Assembly: GCF_002994745.2 (NCBI RefSeq)
Contig: NC_037094.1
Coordinates: 25,149,001 to 25,213,000, forward strand
Direction: 5' to 3'
Origin: Rosa chinensis
Taxonomy: Eukaryota > Streptophyta > Magnoliopsida > Rosales > Rosaceae
DNA length: 64,000 bases
Part shown: positions 45,401 through 57,420 of the stretch, piece by piece
Numbering within the stretch: position 1 is the stretch's first letter
Layout: the number at the start of each line of letters is the position of its first letter
Translations under genes and position numbers: made by a program
Notes under the pieces: generated by a model
The model's database searches: none
What the model saw: only the letters and a program-made list of their open reading frames with translations
Told to the model about the DNA's origin: nothing

Positions 45401-47844
45401 CTCAGAAAATTATAATTATTCTTTGTCAAAATTCAGATAATGGGTAGTTTGGTATTCATTGTCTGCCAAACCCAACAATTTGATTTATTAAAGAAACATA
45501 TAAGTAATTAACTAATTATGCATGAACAGCTAGATGTTATCGGTTAATCTGGATTTAATTGCTTTCCCATTTTGAAAATGGGTTCTTGGATTTGGCAAGC
45601 AAACAATTAATTTTTGTGATGGATATATATGTATACAACAAGAATATACGACTTGAGAAACACGTATAAACTATGAAGAAAGCGATCGATTTGGTGTGTA
45701 ATATAAATTATAAAGCGGTGGTGATAATGATCATGATCATGATGAGCTAACAAGACTACGATGCAAAACCAACCAAAATTTATATACAAGGTCATTGGCT
45801 ATTGATGGTTTATAGCAACCTTTTCATTTTCTAACCACTGTGCCAGAGCACGAGGCAAGACCCATGACCCATGATCACCACCTCCCCTTTGAATTGAATT
45901 AGCTAACCCTTGTCCACACTAAGAAGCAAACTTATAGTTTTGTATACCATACGAGCTATAGCTAATCAAAATTGATGTTTGTGGCTTGATATATGTATAT
46001 CTACTCTTTCTTTTTCCCATATCAAAATTAACAATTATTCATTTTCAAGGGGACCATTGGAAATGGGTGGGAATTAGGCAAGGATTGATGATGAGGGGAA
46101 TATATAAGGTCATGGGTTGGCATTGTTTGGATTAATGGGAAGTGTTAAGTTGGCACCATGTATATGTGTATATTTGACCTTAGATGCAAACAAGAGAAGC
46201 CCTCTCTTTCCTTTCAAAGGTGCCAATCGAATATAATTACTTCAACTAGCTTGCTTCCCCCTTTTTAGCTCTTTATATGCTACTCCATCTTCTGTCATAA
46301 GGGGGGAGAGTGAGACAGATGTCTTGTCCCTTTCAGACCCTAATTTCCAATATATTCAGATGACCCATCTGCTATTTTTATTTTTCAACTCAATAACAAA
46401 AACAACACATCCAACTAAGTGAAGATATCGATCGAATTTATTATCTTCTTTTGGAATTGTCCATAAACTTACTCTAGCTCAATAGGTATTAGGGTGAATC
46501 ATGAAAAACAGCAGTAGGTTCTAAATTTAAATCTGTTTGTCATGTGAATGGTGCACAAAACTTTATTATTATTATTATTATTTTTTTTGAAAAGGCACAA
46601 ACTTTATTTTCTATCGATCATTTATTTGTTCTCAAGTAAGTTGTGAAAATTAGTTAACTGTCATAATATTCCATTAGGTTAAAGGCAACATATAATTAAT
46701 ATTAATTAACTTGAGAAACAAAACAAGAACAAGGGAAAGCAGAATAATAAATGAACATCTTTTATTCAACATATATACTTGTCAATGGGCAACCATAATT
46801 TCTTTGCATTATTGGTCTATACAATGTATGCTTTTCTCTTTATTTATATCTATAAATGTGCGTGTGTGGAAAGATCAAAATACAATGTATGCTTTTCTCT
46901 CATATATTTCTGTATGGCAAAATTAAAATGACATTTCACTATCTAAAAAATATAGTGTTTAGAAATGATCAATACAAAGAATGTGGGAATTCTGTAATGC
47001 ATAGTTGCATACCATTCAAAAATCAAAATATAAAGTGTTTCATATTGGGAAATACAAGATATGAGTTCGAACATCTTCACCAATTTTTAACAGATTTTAG
47101 GTGTGATACTCATATTCATTCTAAAAAAAAATAAAAAAAGTGTGATACTCATATTACTTTATATAAACAATATCTTCTCAACTATTTTCTTATCATTTTT
47201 TTCTTAATGGAGTGAGAGTCAGATCCACATGAGTCTCATATTCAAAAAGAAAAAAGTTGCAAAGTTGCAAAACTTTTCTTTATGTTCATATTAGCTTCCA
47301 CTGTTTCATGAATTTCAATCATGTTAGGTCTCAGCCATTAAATACTTGATTAACTTATATCAACCTCTTAAGATTCTTATGAGTTATCAAACCAAGAACA
47401 TACTGAAGGTATCGGTTGGGGTTTTCTTCTATGAGTTCACTGGTTCTTAATTCATTTGGTGAGGGCAGTATTTTTTTTTTTTTTTTTTCGAGAAAACAAG
47501 GACATCCTGTCATGGATTTGCATTCCCAACTGCCTCTTGGAACGAACAGTAATGTGTCATCAAAACATCAGGCAAATCTTCATGATAGTAACAATAATGA
47601 GTAATGCATGGCCAAGAATCATGTATGAATTCAGAGACGTGCATAAATATGGTATTGTTTCTCTCTGAATGATAACCGGATCGATTCTCTCTGCTCTCTC
47701 TTTCTTCTGCATTTCGATCAGTATCACGCTTTCCTTCTCTCTTTGCTTTGCTTTGCTCTAGAATAACGCAATGCATTAATAACGTTCACGCGTCAGACAC
47801 ACACAATGCAACCCTACTAACATATATAAACCAAGAAAACATGA

Positions 47845-47876
<32 letters not shown>

Positions 47877-48868
47877 GATTCTTGCTTTCATAGTCAGCCT
47901 TTTTTCTTGTTAGAATCCAACAAAGCTTGCAAACAAACAATAATCACTCATGAAAATTGGTACCTACGGAACAAAGACCATCATGCATCTTGGCGTTTAT
48001 TTTTCTTCGGGAAGTTGCATGTGAAAAGTACTAAAAAGACAGAGAGAAAGAAAGAGTACAACAGAAACAGTTTTGCAAAGTTACACTATGGCTCTGACAC
48101 AGACACTCACTAGCTACATTGCCTAACTTAGCTTAATTAGCTTGGTCTTATTGTGTGTTTGGATGGACGGAATCATTAAGCAAGCAAATGGGTTATCTTT
48201 TTTCGATCTTTCTTGTTGTACGATGATTCTTTCTTTTCTCCCAAGGGTTTTGGCTTGATTGAAGGACCTTTGTACTAATGTTGGGTTTAGGCCATTTTTC
48301 TTAATTAATAAAAAATAGAGAGGCTAGCTATTTGCTTAAACTATTTCAATATGCAATGCTAATTATATTTTAGTTAAATTTTAACTAAAGTACTTAAAAA
48401 ATTATTTTGGCTAACCACTTTTAAAATATGTCTGCAGCTTTTTATTTTAACTAGTTTTGAATTTATATTATTTTTTGAATGAAGATTAAATAGTTTAAAA
48501 TATTTATAAATTACATAAAATAACTAAAAACAAATGTTTTAAATTATAGTGAGTCTGATCTCACTCTTTATATTTAGAAGCGAGATAGCCAAAATTTATA
48601 ATGAATAGCTATTTAGGAGTTTGGTGCAGCTGTTAAAATAGATTAAAAAATGAAACATGCTTTCTAAAATAGCTAAGGAGCTCAAATAGAGTTTGCTAAA
48701 AATGCTCTAAGATTACATACAAAATCCTATTGAATTCGATTAAATCCTGTTCTTTACATCTTGTTTAATTCTGTCATGCGAAAGACAAAAGATCGACTAG
48801 ATTGCAAAACTGTTTATTAAAGAAAATAACAAGTTTTGAAATCATTATTAATTTCCATAGTGAAGCAA
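42420..48868. other. long intergenic stretch, no gene supported
   Basis: Six kilobases of AT-rich DNA with AT runs (44121-44145), an ATT run (46565-46581), CT runs (47848-47871) and poly-T (47470-47489). Many small frames exist but none has domain-like content. I looked for known plant microRNA sequences by eye and found none. Confidence 0.4.
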
Positions 48869-49384
48869 TAAGAGCAAGTCCACCGCAGGGTACATGGGCT
48901 GGTCACCAAGTCGGATTTAACCTAGAAAGGAGAAAAGAAGAGAAAATGGGTTTCCACTTTCTTATGAAATGGAGGGGTGTCAGGGTCATACCTACTTACC
49001 TAGGTCTCAACCCGAGTCAATATACCTACTCAGAAGGAGACTCAGACACTAGCCTAGCCCATAATAACAAATTAATGCTGACATTAGAGCAAGTTCACCA
49101 GTAGTCAAGAAATTTCAAGGTCGAAAAGTCAAGGCGTCGACCAGTCAAGTAACTGTTCACTGCCACTGGACATGGTTTTCCACCCGTTTTTTTTTCTTGA
49201 CCAGTCAAGACTGTTCATTTTTCACTGTTCATCTATTCTTAACTGTTCATTTTCACTCTTCATTGAGTGTTTTAACTGTTCATTGAATTATTATTATTTT
49301 ATTTTAAAATTAAAATATATTGATGTAAATAGATGATAATAATGGAGATTTATGGATAATTAATGTCATAATTATGCAATTTAC

Positions 49385-51750
49385 TATTTTTCTAATATTT
49401 TTGGTGGACAAATTATGAGCCACCTACAGTTACCGACAATTTATCTTGAAATAAGTGAAGCCACATGTGAGCCCCGGAAAAATTTATCAAGATAAGGTGA
49501 GATCGTTTGGAACAATTTGATGATCTCGGTAATTATGAGGGTCTTCGGAAATAAGTATTGGGATTTTTCACAAGGTGGAATCTCCAAAGTTTGTTTGGAG
49601 TGTATAATAAAGTACGCAACGTTACAAGTCTATGAGAATTTTCGGGGAATTTTTCCGACACTGGAACTATTTATTTTGAATTTCAGAAGTTTAGGAATTA
49701 TGGAAATTCATTTTAAATAAAAAGAAATGCTCTGGCATGATCTGGACCGTTAAAAATCCCTCCGCTTGATCAGCGACGTTAGTCTGAAATGAAACTCAGG
49801 CTATAAATAGCCCTTAGATCGAATCACCGTCCCAGATCATTCCAGAGACGATCAGAGCTCTCGACCCGTTTCTGCTCGACGACCCGAAGCCACGACCCAG
49901 ACAGAACTCCTCCGTCCGACCACATCTCCACGATGAACCTCCGGCAACAGCTTCGTCTCTCTGTTAGCATTAAAGCCACCCTCAAGTGCAAGAGGTACAA
50001 GTTATAGAATAGGAGATTAAGTAAGGATGTTGAACCCCCGAGGATTGGTAAATCCTTTCCTAGCTAGGGAAAACCTAAGGAAAAAACTAGAAGAATATGC
50101 AAATGTACAATCACATACAAAGGTTCACAAGTGAACCAAAGTTCATGGTGAGTATGTGCAAGATGGTGTGTAGAGATTTGATTTTGATTTTGAGATTGGT
50201 TTCTATTCAAATTGAAACAATGAAAGCAAGTAATATAAACTAAGCTAAACAAGACAAGATGGGAGTTAGGGCATCGGGTTTCACCTTTTGCCTCCCTTGC
50301 AAGTATTAAAGCAATTGAATATGAATGATGCAAAGCTAATTGTCCAACTACCCTCTTAGCATCCGGATAGGACTACTAAGGCTTAAACCCCTTTCATTTT
50401 ATTAACTCTAACCGGATAAGTCTAGAACTAACTACCTAGAAACAAATTCAATTACCGGATAGGTCTCAATCCTTTGACCCCTAAATGCATAAAGCTTAGA
50501 GTTTAGGTAACCAAGCAAGCAAACCAATCCTATCTCTAGGTGATTTTAGCTCACTACCCTCACATGCACACATGGTGTGCTTTCACGCTCCCCTTTTGCC
50601 TAAAGGTAATCAATCTCTAGGAAAAACTTCATGTCATGGCAAACACATAACTCAAATTGATTAGGTCTAAGTAATGCATTCAACTATTGACTTAGCATGT
50701 GAGAATGACAACATGAATTTGCATCAATTTATAAACAAAAGCATCAATCCAAGCAAGTTTGGCTAGGGCTTTCAACCCTAGCCCTAACTAGTTCACTACT
50801 CACACATAGCTAGATACACAAGTTTCAACATTCTATTAAACATCAAATACATAAAGAGATAGGGAGTAAAGGGTGACTATTGATGATGCCGGAAGAGGTG
50901 GTGGAGATGGGTCTCCAAGAACATGATGTGGTCACCTCCTTCTCCTTGCTCCAAGCTCTTGAAATTGGTGAGAATAGTGAAATTTGGGATCTCTAAGATG
51001 AGTTGTGGTTGAGTGGTGGAGGAAATGGAGGTTGTAGTGGTGGAAATAGAGGTTTTAGAGGTGGAGATGGTGGTGTCTTCTCTAGAGAGAAAATGGATCT
51101 TGGATAGGATGAAGATGATTGAATGGAGTCAAGAATTCTCAAATAATTGGTCTTTGGCCTCTTTTTGATCAACTAGGTGTGTCATCTTTGGTCCCCAAGT
51201 GTGCAAGAGATTCTCTTACACTATTGTCCCCAAATGGTCCCAAATTGGCAAGGTGATAAAAGGACAAGGTGTAGGGAGATATTTGAATTTCAAGTGATGG
51301 GAGATTCTCACCACCATGGTCCTCCTTTTCTGGAGAAAAGACACTCCATGAGTGGCAGCTCGCCGAAAAAGTCGATTTGCAATTTTCTTCCAATCTCCGT
51401 GTCTTCTTCTCCTAGCTTCAAATCTCCACATTTCAAGCCTCAAATAGTCATTTTATTCTTAATGCAAGGTTTCCTACAAATAAAAGGAAATGGATTAAAA
51501 AAAGGTAAAATAGCATGGAGGACAAATCAATTTTCATAATTATGGGGCACAATTGCATAAGTAATTAGTGACTCAACACTCACCGTCGCCTACGTCCCTG
51601 CTTTCTCGGATTGTACATGCATCGAAAGTGAACAAAGAATCGACGACGAGAAACTACGCGTTTTCCGGTGAAGTTCCTGCAATCTCCGACGATCTTCGGG
51701 GCTGCATGAGATACGGAAGTTGATTCTCTCGACGTGCTCTACGTCTTGCT
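49385..51750 (+). mobile_element. LTR fragment with TATA box, interrupted by a second LTR
   Basis: 49385-49961 reads like the U3 and R parts of a Gypsy-type LTR, with a TATA box (TATAAATAG, 49802-49810) and a CG-rich leader-like stretch after it. The sequence resumes at about 51579 with similar CGACG-rich wording. Ends are not defined. Confidence 0.4.
49962..51578. mobile_element. probable solo LTR inserted in the LTR fragment
   Basis: Starts TGTTAGCATT and ends GACTCAACA (TGTT...AACA). It is flanked by CTCTC (49957-49961) and CTCAC (51579-51583), a 5-bp duplication with one change. The surrounding GC-rich leader-like sequence reads on across it. It contains TCCGGATAGG-type repeats (50361, 50411, 50456) and no coding domain. 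Confidence 0.5.
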
Positions 51751-52610
51751 AAGTTTAGTTTTTGAATTTGATCGATTGTTGACTGATTGGGTTTCTGGGT
51801 TAGCTTCATCAGCACGTCTATTTCTCTTCTCTCTCCGTAGACGTCACCTACGTTTGGGTGTGGGCCAAGCTGGCACAGCCCTTGGCTGGGTCAAGGAAAA
51901 TGTCATCCTCTTGCCTTTTTTCTTGACTTCGATCAAGAAAGTTCATCCTTTTCCCGGTCAAGCTTGTGTTGGTAGAAGAGAGATTTTGGGGTTGGTCGGT
52001 CACCACCTCACCAAATCCATGCTTTGTCCGGTCAAAGAGGAACCGGTAGACTTGCTCTTAGTAGAAGGAAGAAAGAGGCCACACATACCTCCCAACTTGC
52101 CCACGTATATACAGCCATTGGCGACCTTGAAATTTGAAATAGTCACTGCATCATGGCCCTTGATTTTGATTGTCATTTTCAAGTTGGACGGCCAAAATTT
52201 CATTCTTTCAAAGTAATTGAACCAACGGTAAGAAAATAATAAAAAATATTTCAAAAAATAGTAAATAATTTGCTATAAATTTCTACCATTTGTTTTACAT
52301 TCCACACCCAACAAATTTCTTTCATAGTTGCAAAAACTATTCCAATCCGTTCCTTTTTATTTCACCTAAAATATCTAATTACTTTGTCAGTAGGTCTTCC
52401 AAAAATTCATCATTACTATCTATTTACATCATATTTTTCTCATTTACAATAAATAAATTAATAGAATATTAAAAGAACAGTACTGTCATGCCACAGAGAC
52501 TTGATCCAACAGATGGATACAAATATAAAAAATTAAAATAAAATACAAAAACAATGAACAGTGTTCTGACCCAGAAACCTAATCTAAAGACCCAACAGGT
52601 GAACTTGCTC

Positions 52611-54586
52611 TAGATTTATTGCCAAAAATTGAACTAGTAGTTTGCAATTATATCTTTGTCTCTTTAATTTCAATTTTCAAGTACACCTCTTTTTTTCTTT
52701 TTTTTCCCTATAGGAACTAAATTAGTTGAAATATTATAAGAATCCCATAGAGAGATGGGAGGAGAATAAATTTTATCACATATTGTGGAAGACTTTCAGG
52801 TACAAATTCATGTCGGTTTACTCCAAATCGTGGAGTTTCATACTCCTTTCACAGGGGCAAGATATTTCATACAATTTATTAGCAAAAGCCGCTTTGTGTT
52901 ATCATTTGGCATCTCAGCCAAAACAACAAACTCGTGGCCCGCCATTATGTGATTAGAAAGCTAAAGCAGGCCAAATTAATAAAATTTAGATAGTGTGAAA
53001 ATGTAGCTGAAAGTAATATATACGGTGATGCACAATCCAGTGGAGAGCAGTGTGATGTTAAATATATTATCTAAATGTCATAGGCTAAAGTTAGGTTGTG
53101 CATGCCACCGGTTTATCACTGTTAGCGTAACATATTAGAGCGGTGAAAGACAATAGTAATTTAAATATGAGTTTGCCGAGAAATTGAGTTTACACTTGAG
53201 TCATAATATAAATGCCTATTGGTTAAGGAAAAAAAACATGCTTAGGTTACTCTCTCTGAGAGGTAAGTGGAGGCCGTGGCCTTCTGGCGGCGGCTCTACG
53301 AATTGGGCTAGACCGCTAGAGGTCTTCCTCCTTGTCTGGTCTCTGGGAGATAGAGAATGGCAGGTTTCCCCGTCATCGGCTTCTCAAAACTAAGAGTGGC
53401 GATGCGTCTGCGCTGCAGGGTTGCCACGGAGATATTGGATTCGGCTCAGATCGGATCGACTATGGCTGGATAGGAGTGCAACAGGGATCCGGTGAGCGAA
53501 GTGTCGGGCTGTGGCCGACTTTGGGTTCTCGATCTCGGTCTAGCGGCTGGGTGCTGATGGGGGACGGAAACCGTGAGGACTGAGGTGTCGGGCTTACAGG
53601 TCCAACTATGTTCCTTGGGTTGAAGGCGACTTGGTGCAGCGATTGCAATGAGAGGCGGTGGCTGACTGTCTTGTTCCAAGGTGGCAACTGTTGCACTGGT
53701 GTGGGACTGAAGGTTGCCAACGGTGGTGCAGGTGGTGTCGTGAAGGCGGCAGATCTGTGGCATAGGGTTTTCCCTAGGTTCATGGGTTGGGGGCCTATGA
53801 GTTTGGGCTTGGGCCTGGGTCTACCATGTTACCATTGATAAATATACCTTAAATTTCCTCAAATATCTTAGGCTCATTAAGGTTATTGATAAAACAGAAA
53901 AGAAATGTATTTACAGTTTGTTATCATGTTGAAAGTTTGTTATCCTGACCAAAAATTACGAGAATTCGTATTTGATAAAATGACAGCATGATTTCTAGAA
54001 AGTCAATCGAATCTTTTTGCATGAAGTAGATCTCTAACATTTGGCACTGAGGCGGCTACTATATGTGGATAGTGAATTGAACACCTAACAATAAGTTCGA
54101 TTCCGAAATGTTCTTGAAAAGGCGAGGGGGGACTGTTTTAATAATACAGAGATGGAAATCAAATTGTGATGAGAGAAATTGCCATAATGTCATTATGTAA
54201 GAGCAGGCCTTGACCAATTTACAGTTTTGGTTTATGTTTTCTTTTCCTACTTTCTTTCAATTTGGTCATTTTTAGCAACAGTTGCAAGTATGTGAATCCA
54301 AATGGTAGAAATTCGTTTTTGTTTTGGTTTTCATTGTAAGTTTTTTTGTCAGTAATTTACTCGGCTCTATTGTACTTATATGTGAACTTATAAGGAATAA
54401 TAGTAGGAAGACCTTAACAGAATTTTCATTTTTAGTACTATTACTTGTAGACTATGGTTCATCTACAATCACTAATACCTTTTTATACATGAAACTAGTA
54501 TTAAAAGTAAGTTTTAATCAGAGCACATGGTAAGTTTTACCACTTCTTCATCTTGTGTATTGTCTTAAACGCCTAAATCTGAACAA
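52611..54586. other. intergenic with a GC-richer LINE-like block
   Basis: 53230-53840 is markedly richer in G and C and resembles in style the LINE-like insert at 32672-33727. No poly-A tail or duplication was found, so it may be an internal LINE remnant. The rest is AT-rich. Confidence 0.3.
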
Positions 54587-54960
54587 GTTTTTTTTTTGAA
54601 ACGGGGTTTGGAACCCAGCCTAACTGGGAGGCTCAACCCCACGCCCGAAATTATTATTAATAATAGATGGATAATTGTACAACGAGGGGGACATATTACC
54701 TAAACCTCGAGTACTAGTACAAGCATCCTCATAGAGAACATCCTGAATAATCACAGGTGTCTCATCTAACCAATAATCATCTAAGTAATCAACACTAGCA
54801 AGATGGGTCAATCAGTGTTTAGCTACTTGTTTTTGGTGCTTCAGAGTTTGAACTTCTTTTGCAATATCAATTTCCCCAATGGTTGCTCTGAATAAATTAA
54901 ATAAACTCCCCAAAGAAAACCCACCATTGAACTTGGAATTCATCATCTGTATTAAGTATA
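54587..54960 (-). pseudogene. LINE ORF2 RNase H tail and 3' end, 5' truncated
   Basis: The minus strand encodes the end of a plant LINE ORF2: VQTLKHQKQVAKH, a stop, then THLASVDYLDDYWLDETP and QDVLYEDA, which is the usual wording after the RNase H domain. A short 3' untranslated part (GGCGTGGGGTTGAGCCTCCC) and poly-A (poly-T at 54588-54597) follow. The upstream reverse transcriptase is missing, as expected for a 5'-truncated insertion. Non-functional. Confidence 0.6.
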
Positions 54961-56013
54961 GATTACAGTTAAACCTTGATAATTACTGTTGTGATTTATG
55001 TAACATCACAATCCCTCATCAATCAAAATCTATGCACCGACGGTGCAAATGACTCAACACTTATAAGATGATCTTAACCCTTGATATTTATAATTAATAT
55101 TTTTATTAATAACTTAAGTGTGTATTTAATATAATCTAACCATGTTGATTGGTTTGTTAATGCTCCAGAGTTCATTTCGGATGCCCTCATGTACGATTCT
55201 ATTCGTATCTAGTAATAAAATTCCCTCCTTTCTTCAAAAAAAAAAAAAATCTAACCATTAACCTAAATTTGGGTTTGAAACTCTTTGCTTGGATTTGTCT
55301 GCTCATATCTTGCAGAACACGGTAGCTATTAACATATTAATGATGTGGAACCAATTAGTCACATGCTTCTCTTGGACCCAATCCAAATCCCATCAATTAC
55401 ATATTTCTTAAACTTAGGGATAAGCCAGTGATTTGGATTATGTGTTTGCTTAATGGATTGGGAAAGACAAAAACTGCAGCTGAAGTGCTAGTAGAGGAGG
55501 GCCATGTGTGGGAGGGCACAGGCACCAATCTTGAATATTATTATCATTTTTTCTTGATTAGGAATTAATTATGATAAGTTCCTCTCTGGTTTGCCTAACT
55601 AAGCCAAAAGTGTCATTGTTTAGGTCAATTTCATGCCAAAGAAACATCTAATGGGTTGTCATATTATTTGTCCATGTGAATAAAATGTGTGTCTAACTAA
55701 TCTTCTAAGTGTGTATGGAACCAGTTGGCCAAGCTATATCGACATCGTCCAAAACATTCACATCTTAGGGTTCTTGGACTCAGATGCCTGAATTAGTCTC
55801 CTCAATTTTTCGTGCATTACAATAAAACAAACTCCAACACAATAATAATAATTAATAATTGTGACATTTTTCAATCTTGCCAATCACATTAGATTGTTGA
55901 TCTAATCATTGGTTAATACAATTAAAGATTATAGGACATATATGACATCTAATGGTTAAAAATGCAATATAATAAGGTTAGAAGTATAAGTTTAGAGTTT
56001 AGCTCTCAAAAGT
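54961..56013. other. intergenic, nothing recognised
   Basis: AT-rich sequence with a poly-A run (55237-55249). No gene or transposon end supported. Confidence 0.5.
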
Positions 56014-56022
56014 TTGCGGAAA

Positions 56023-56617
56023 GAGGTAGAACCTCCAAATTTACTCACTTGACTTCTATGCTTTTTACACCTCCTATCAAATTTTCAAATACTAAATTTA
56101 CTCATTAAACCCCATTAAAGTTCCTCAAATAACCTCACTCATATAATTAATTTACAAACAAACAAAGATTTTTATAATAAAAAAACTTAGTCATTTCAAT
56201 GATTTAATTACTCTATAAATCTTAATTACATCTCCATTCCTTAATCAGATAACATATATCTCTTATCCAATAAAAAAAAAATCAAACACAAGGTATTGAG
56301 TTTTAAAAATTAATAAAAATAAAATAACATGAACTATTATGTGATTTTTTTTATTTACTTTTTCTTTTTCAGCTGTTAAAAAAAACAAGATTAATCATTT
56401 TTTCTTAATGTTTCTCTATTTTCTGTACCTCTTGATTAATTATTTAAATATTTTTTATTTATTTTTATTTGCTAGCTCTTTTTTTCTTCTTCATCTTTTT
56501 ACAAATGTAATAGATAGATTTAGATTTAGGGCATAATACAATTTATTTTGTTCTCTGTGACCAATATGTGTTCAATATGCATATCATACATTTTTATCTT
56601 AATCATAGTTTTATTTC

Positions 56618-56653
<36 letters not shown>

Positions 56654-56885
56654 TGCTTTAATGAGTACATAGTGAAATTGGAAAATGAAAATAGATTGGA
56701 AAAATAATAAAGAATGCAATCTAATATTATTGAATTGGAAAGTCTAGAGAAAATAAATATAACCATTTTTTTGGTATAATTATTGTCCTTAATAGTCATT
56801 TTATAGTAGGTTATATATGTCATTTAATAATTCATAACAGAGTGAGGTCAAGTGAGCAGATTTGGAGGTCCCAATAGAAACTCTC
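56023..56885. mobile_element. complete Mutator-like non-autonomous element, 863 bp
   Basis: Left GAGGTAGAACCTCCAAATTT ... CTCACTTGAC and the inverted right GTCAAGTGAGCAGATTTGGA ... AACTCTC pair over about 45 bases. Identical 9-bp duplications TTGCGGAAA flank it (56014-56022, 56886-56894). AT-rich body with an AT microsatellite (56622-56650) and no transposase. Its right 130 bp matches 2500-2634, which shows that the copy at the window start was split by a retrotransposon. Confidence 0.9.
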
Positions 56886-56983
56886 TTGCGGAAAATGCAA
56901 CAACGGAACTTTACTTTATATTTGAAGGGTACTCGCTACATTGTTAGGGTGAATCAAATTTGACATCTTGATTTAGGACACAG

Positions 56984-57004
56984 GTCTTTTTTTTTTAGAT
57001 AAAG
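56984..57004 (-). mobile_element. minute retroposed fragment (21 bp) between 16-bp duplications
   Basis: The 16-bp word TTGATTTAGGACACAG occurs at 56968-56983 and 57005-57020. Between them are only 21 bases, which on the minus strand read CTTTATCT followed by a poly-A tail. This looks like an extremely 5'-truncated LINE insertion with its target duplication. Confidence 0.7.
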
Positions 57005-57020
57005 TTGATTTAGGACACAG

Positions 57021-57380
57021 TTAACATAAAGAGAGAGTGTAGGAATTGGCCAAGTTACGCATATCTCCAACAGACTAACTTGTGCAAATTAAAATATCAC
57101 CACAAACCCATGTGCTCTTATGTGACTAGACAAGGCAAACACGGTCAGAGTACATGAAAGCATTTCTAGCAGTCTAAACCATAAACCAGTGGCATTGGAA
57201 ATTTGGAATGGCATAAAACAAAGCTCTAACAGTATAGGCAATTATCGAGAAGCCATGATCCTTGGCTGCACATATACACATGATAAAAGAGTTGGAGAAC
57301 TTTACAGAAAGTGGAGGAATACCAAACATTACAGCAAAGATGCTTCCTTCTTCATTTAAGCATGGTGACAGTCACAAGAA

Positions 57381-57420
<40 letters not shown>

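Larger units (their letters stand above)
48872..52610. mobile_element. nested cluster of Harbinger-like MITE ends and LTR pieces
   Basis: Four copies of one terminus occur: inward-facing left ends GAGCAAGTCCACCG at 48872 (after TAA) and GAGCAAGTTCACCAG at 49087 (after TTA), and right ends GTAGACTTGCTC ending 52057 (before TTA) and GGTGAACTTGCTC ending 52610 (before TAG). The 49087 and 52057 pair share TTA as a 3-bp duplication; by terminal sequence 49087 would rather pair with 52610. The terminus is that of the intact MITE at 16402-16651. Between them lie LTR-derived sequences. Confidence 0.6.

Noticed and set aside
38878..48868. microRNA precursors in the long intergenic stretches
   Set aside because: Looked for mature sequences of common conserved plant families (such as miR156, 159, 164, 166, 167, 172, 390, 396, 399) by eye and saw no match; a fold-based search was not possible.
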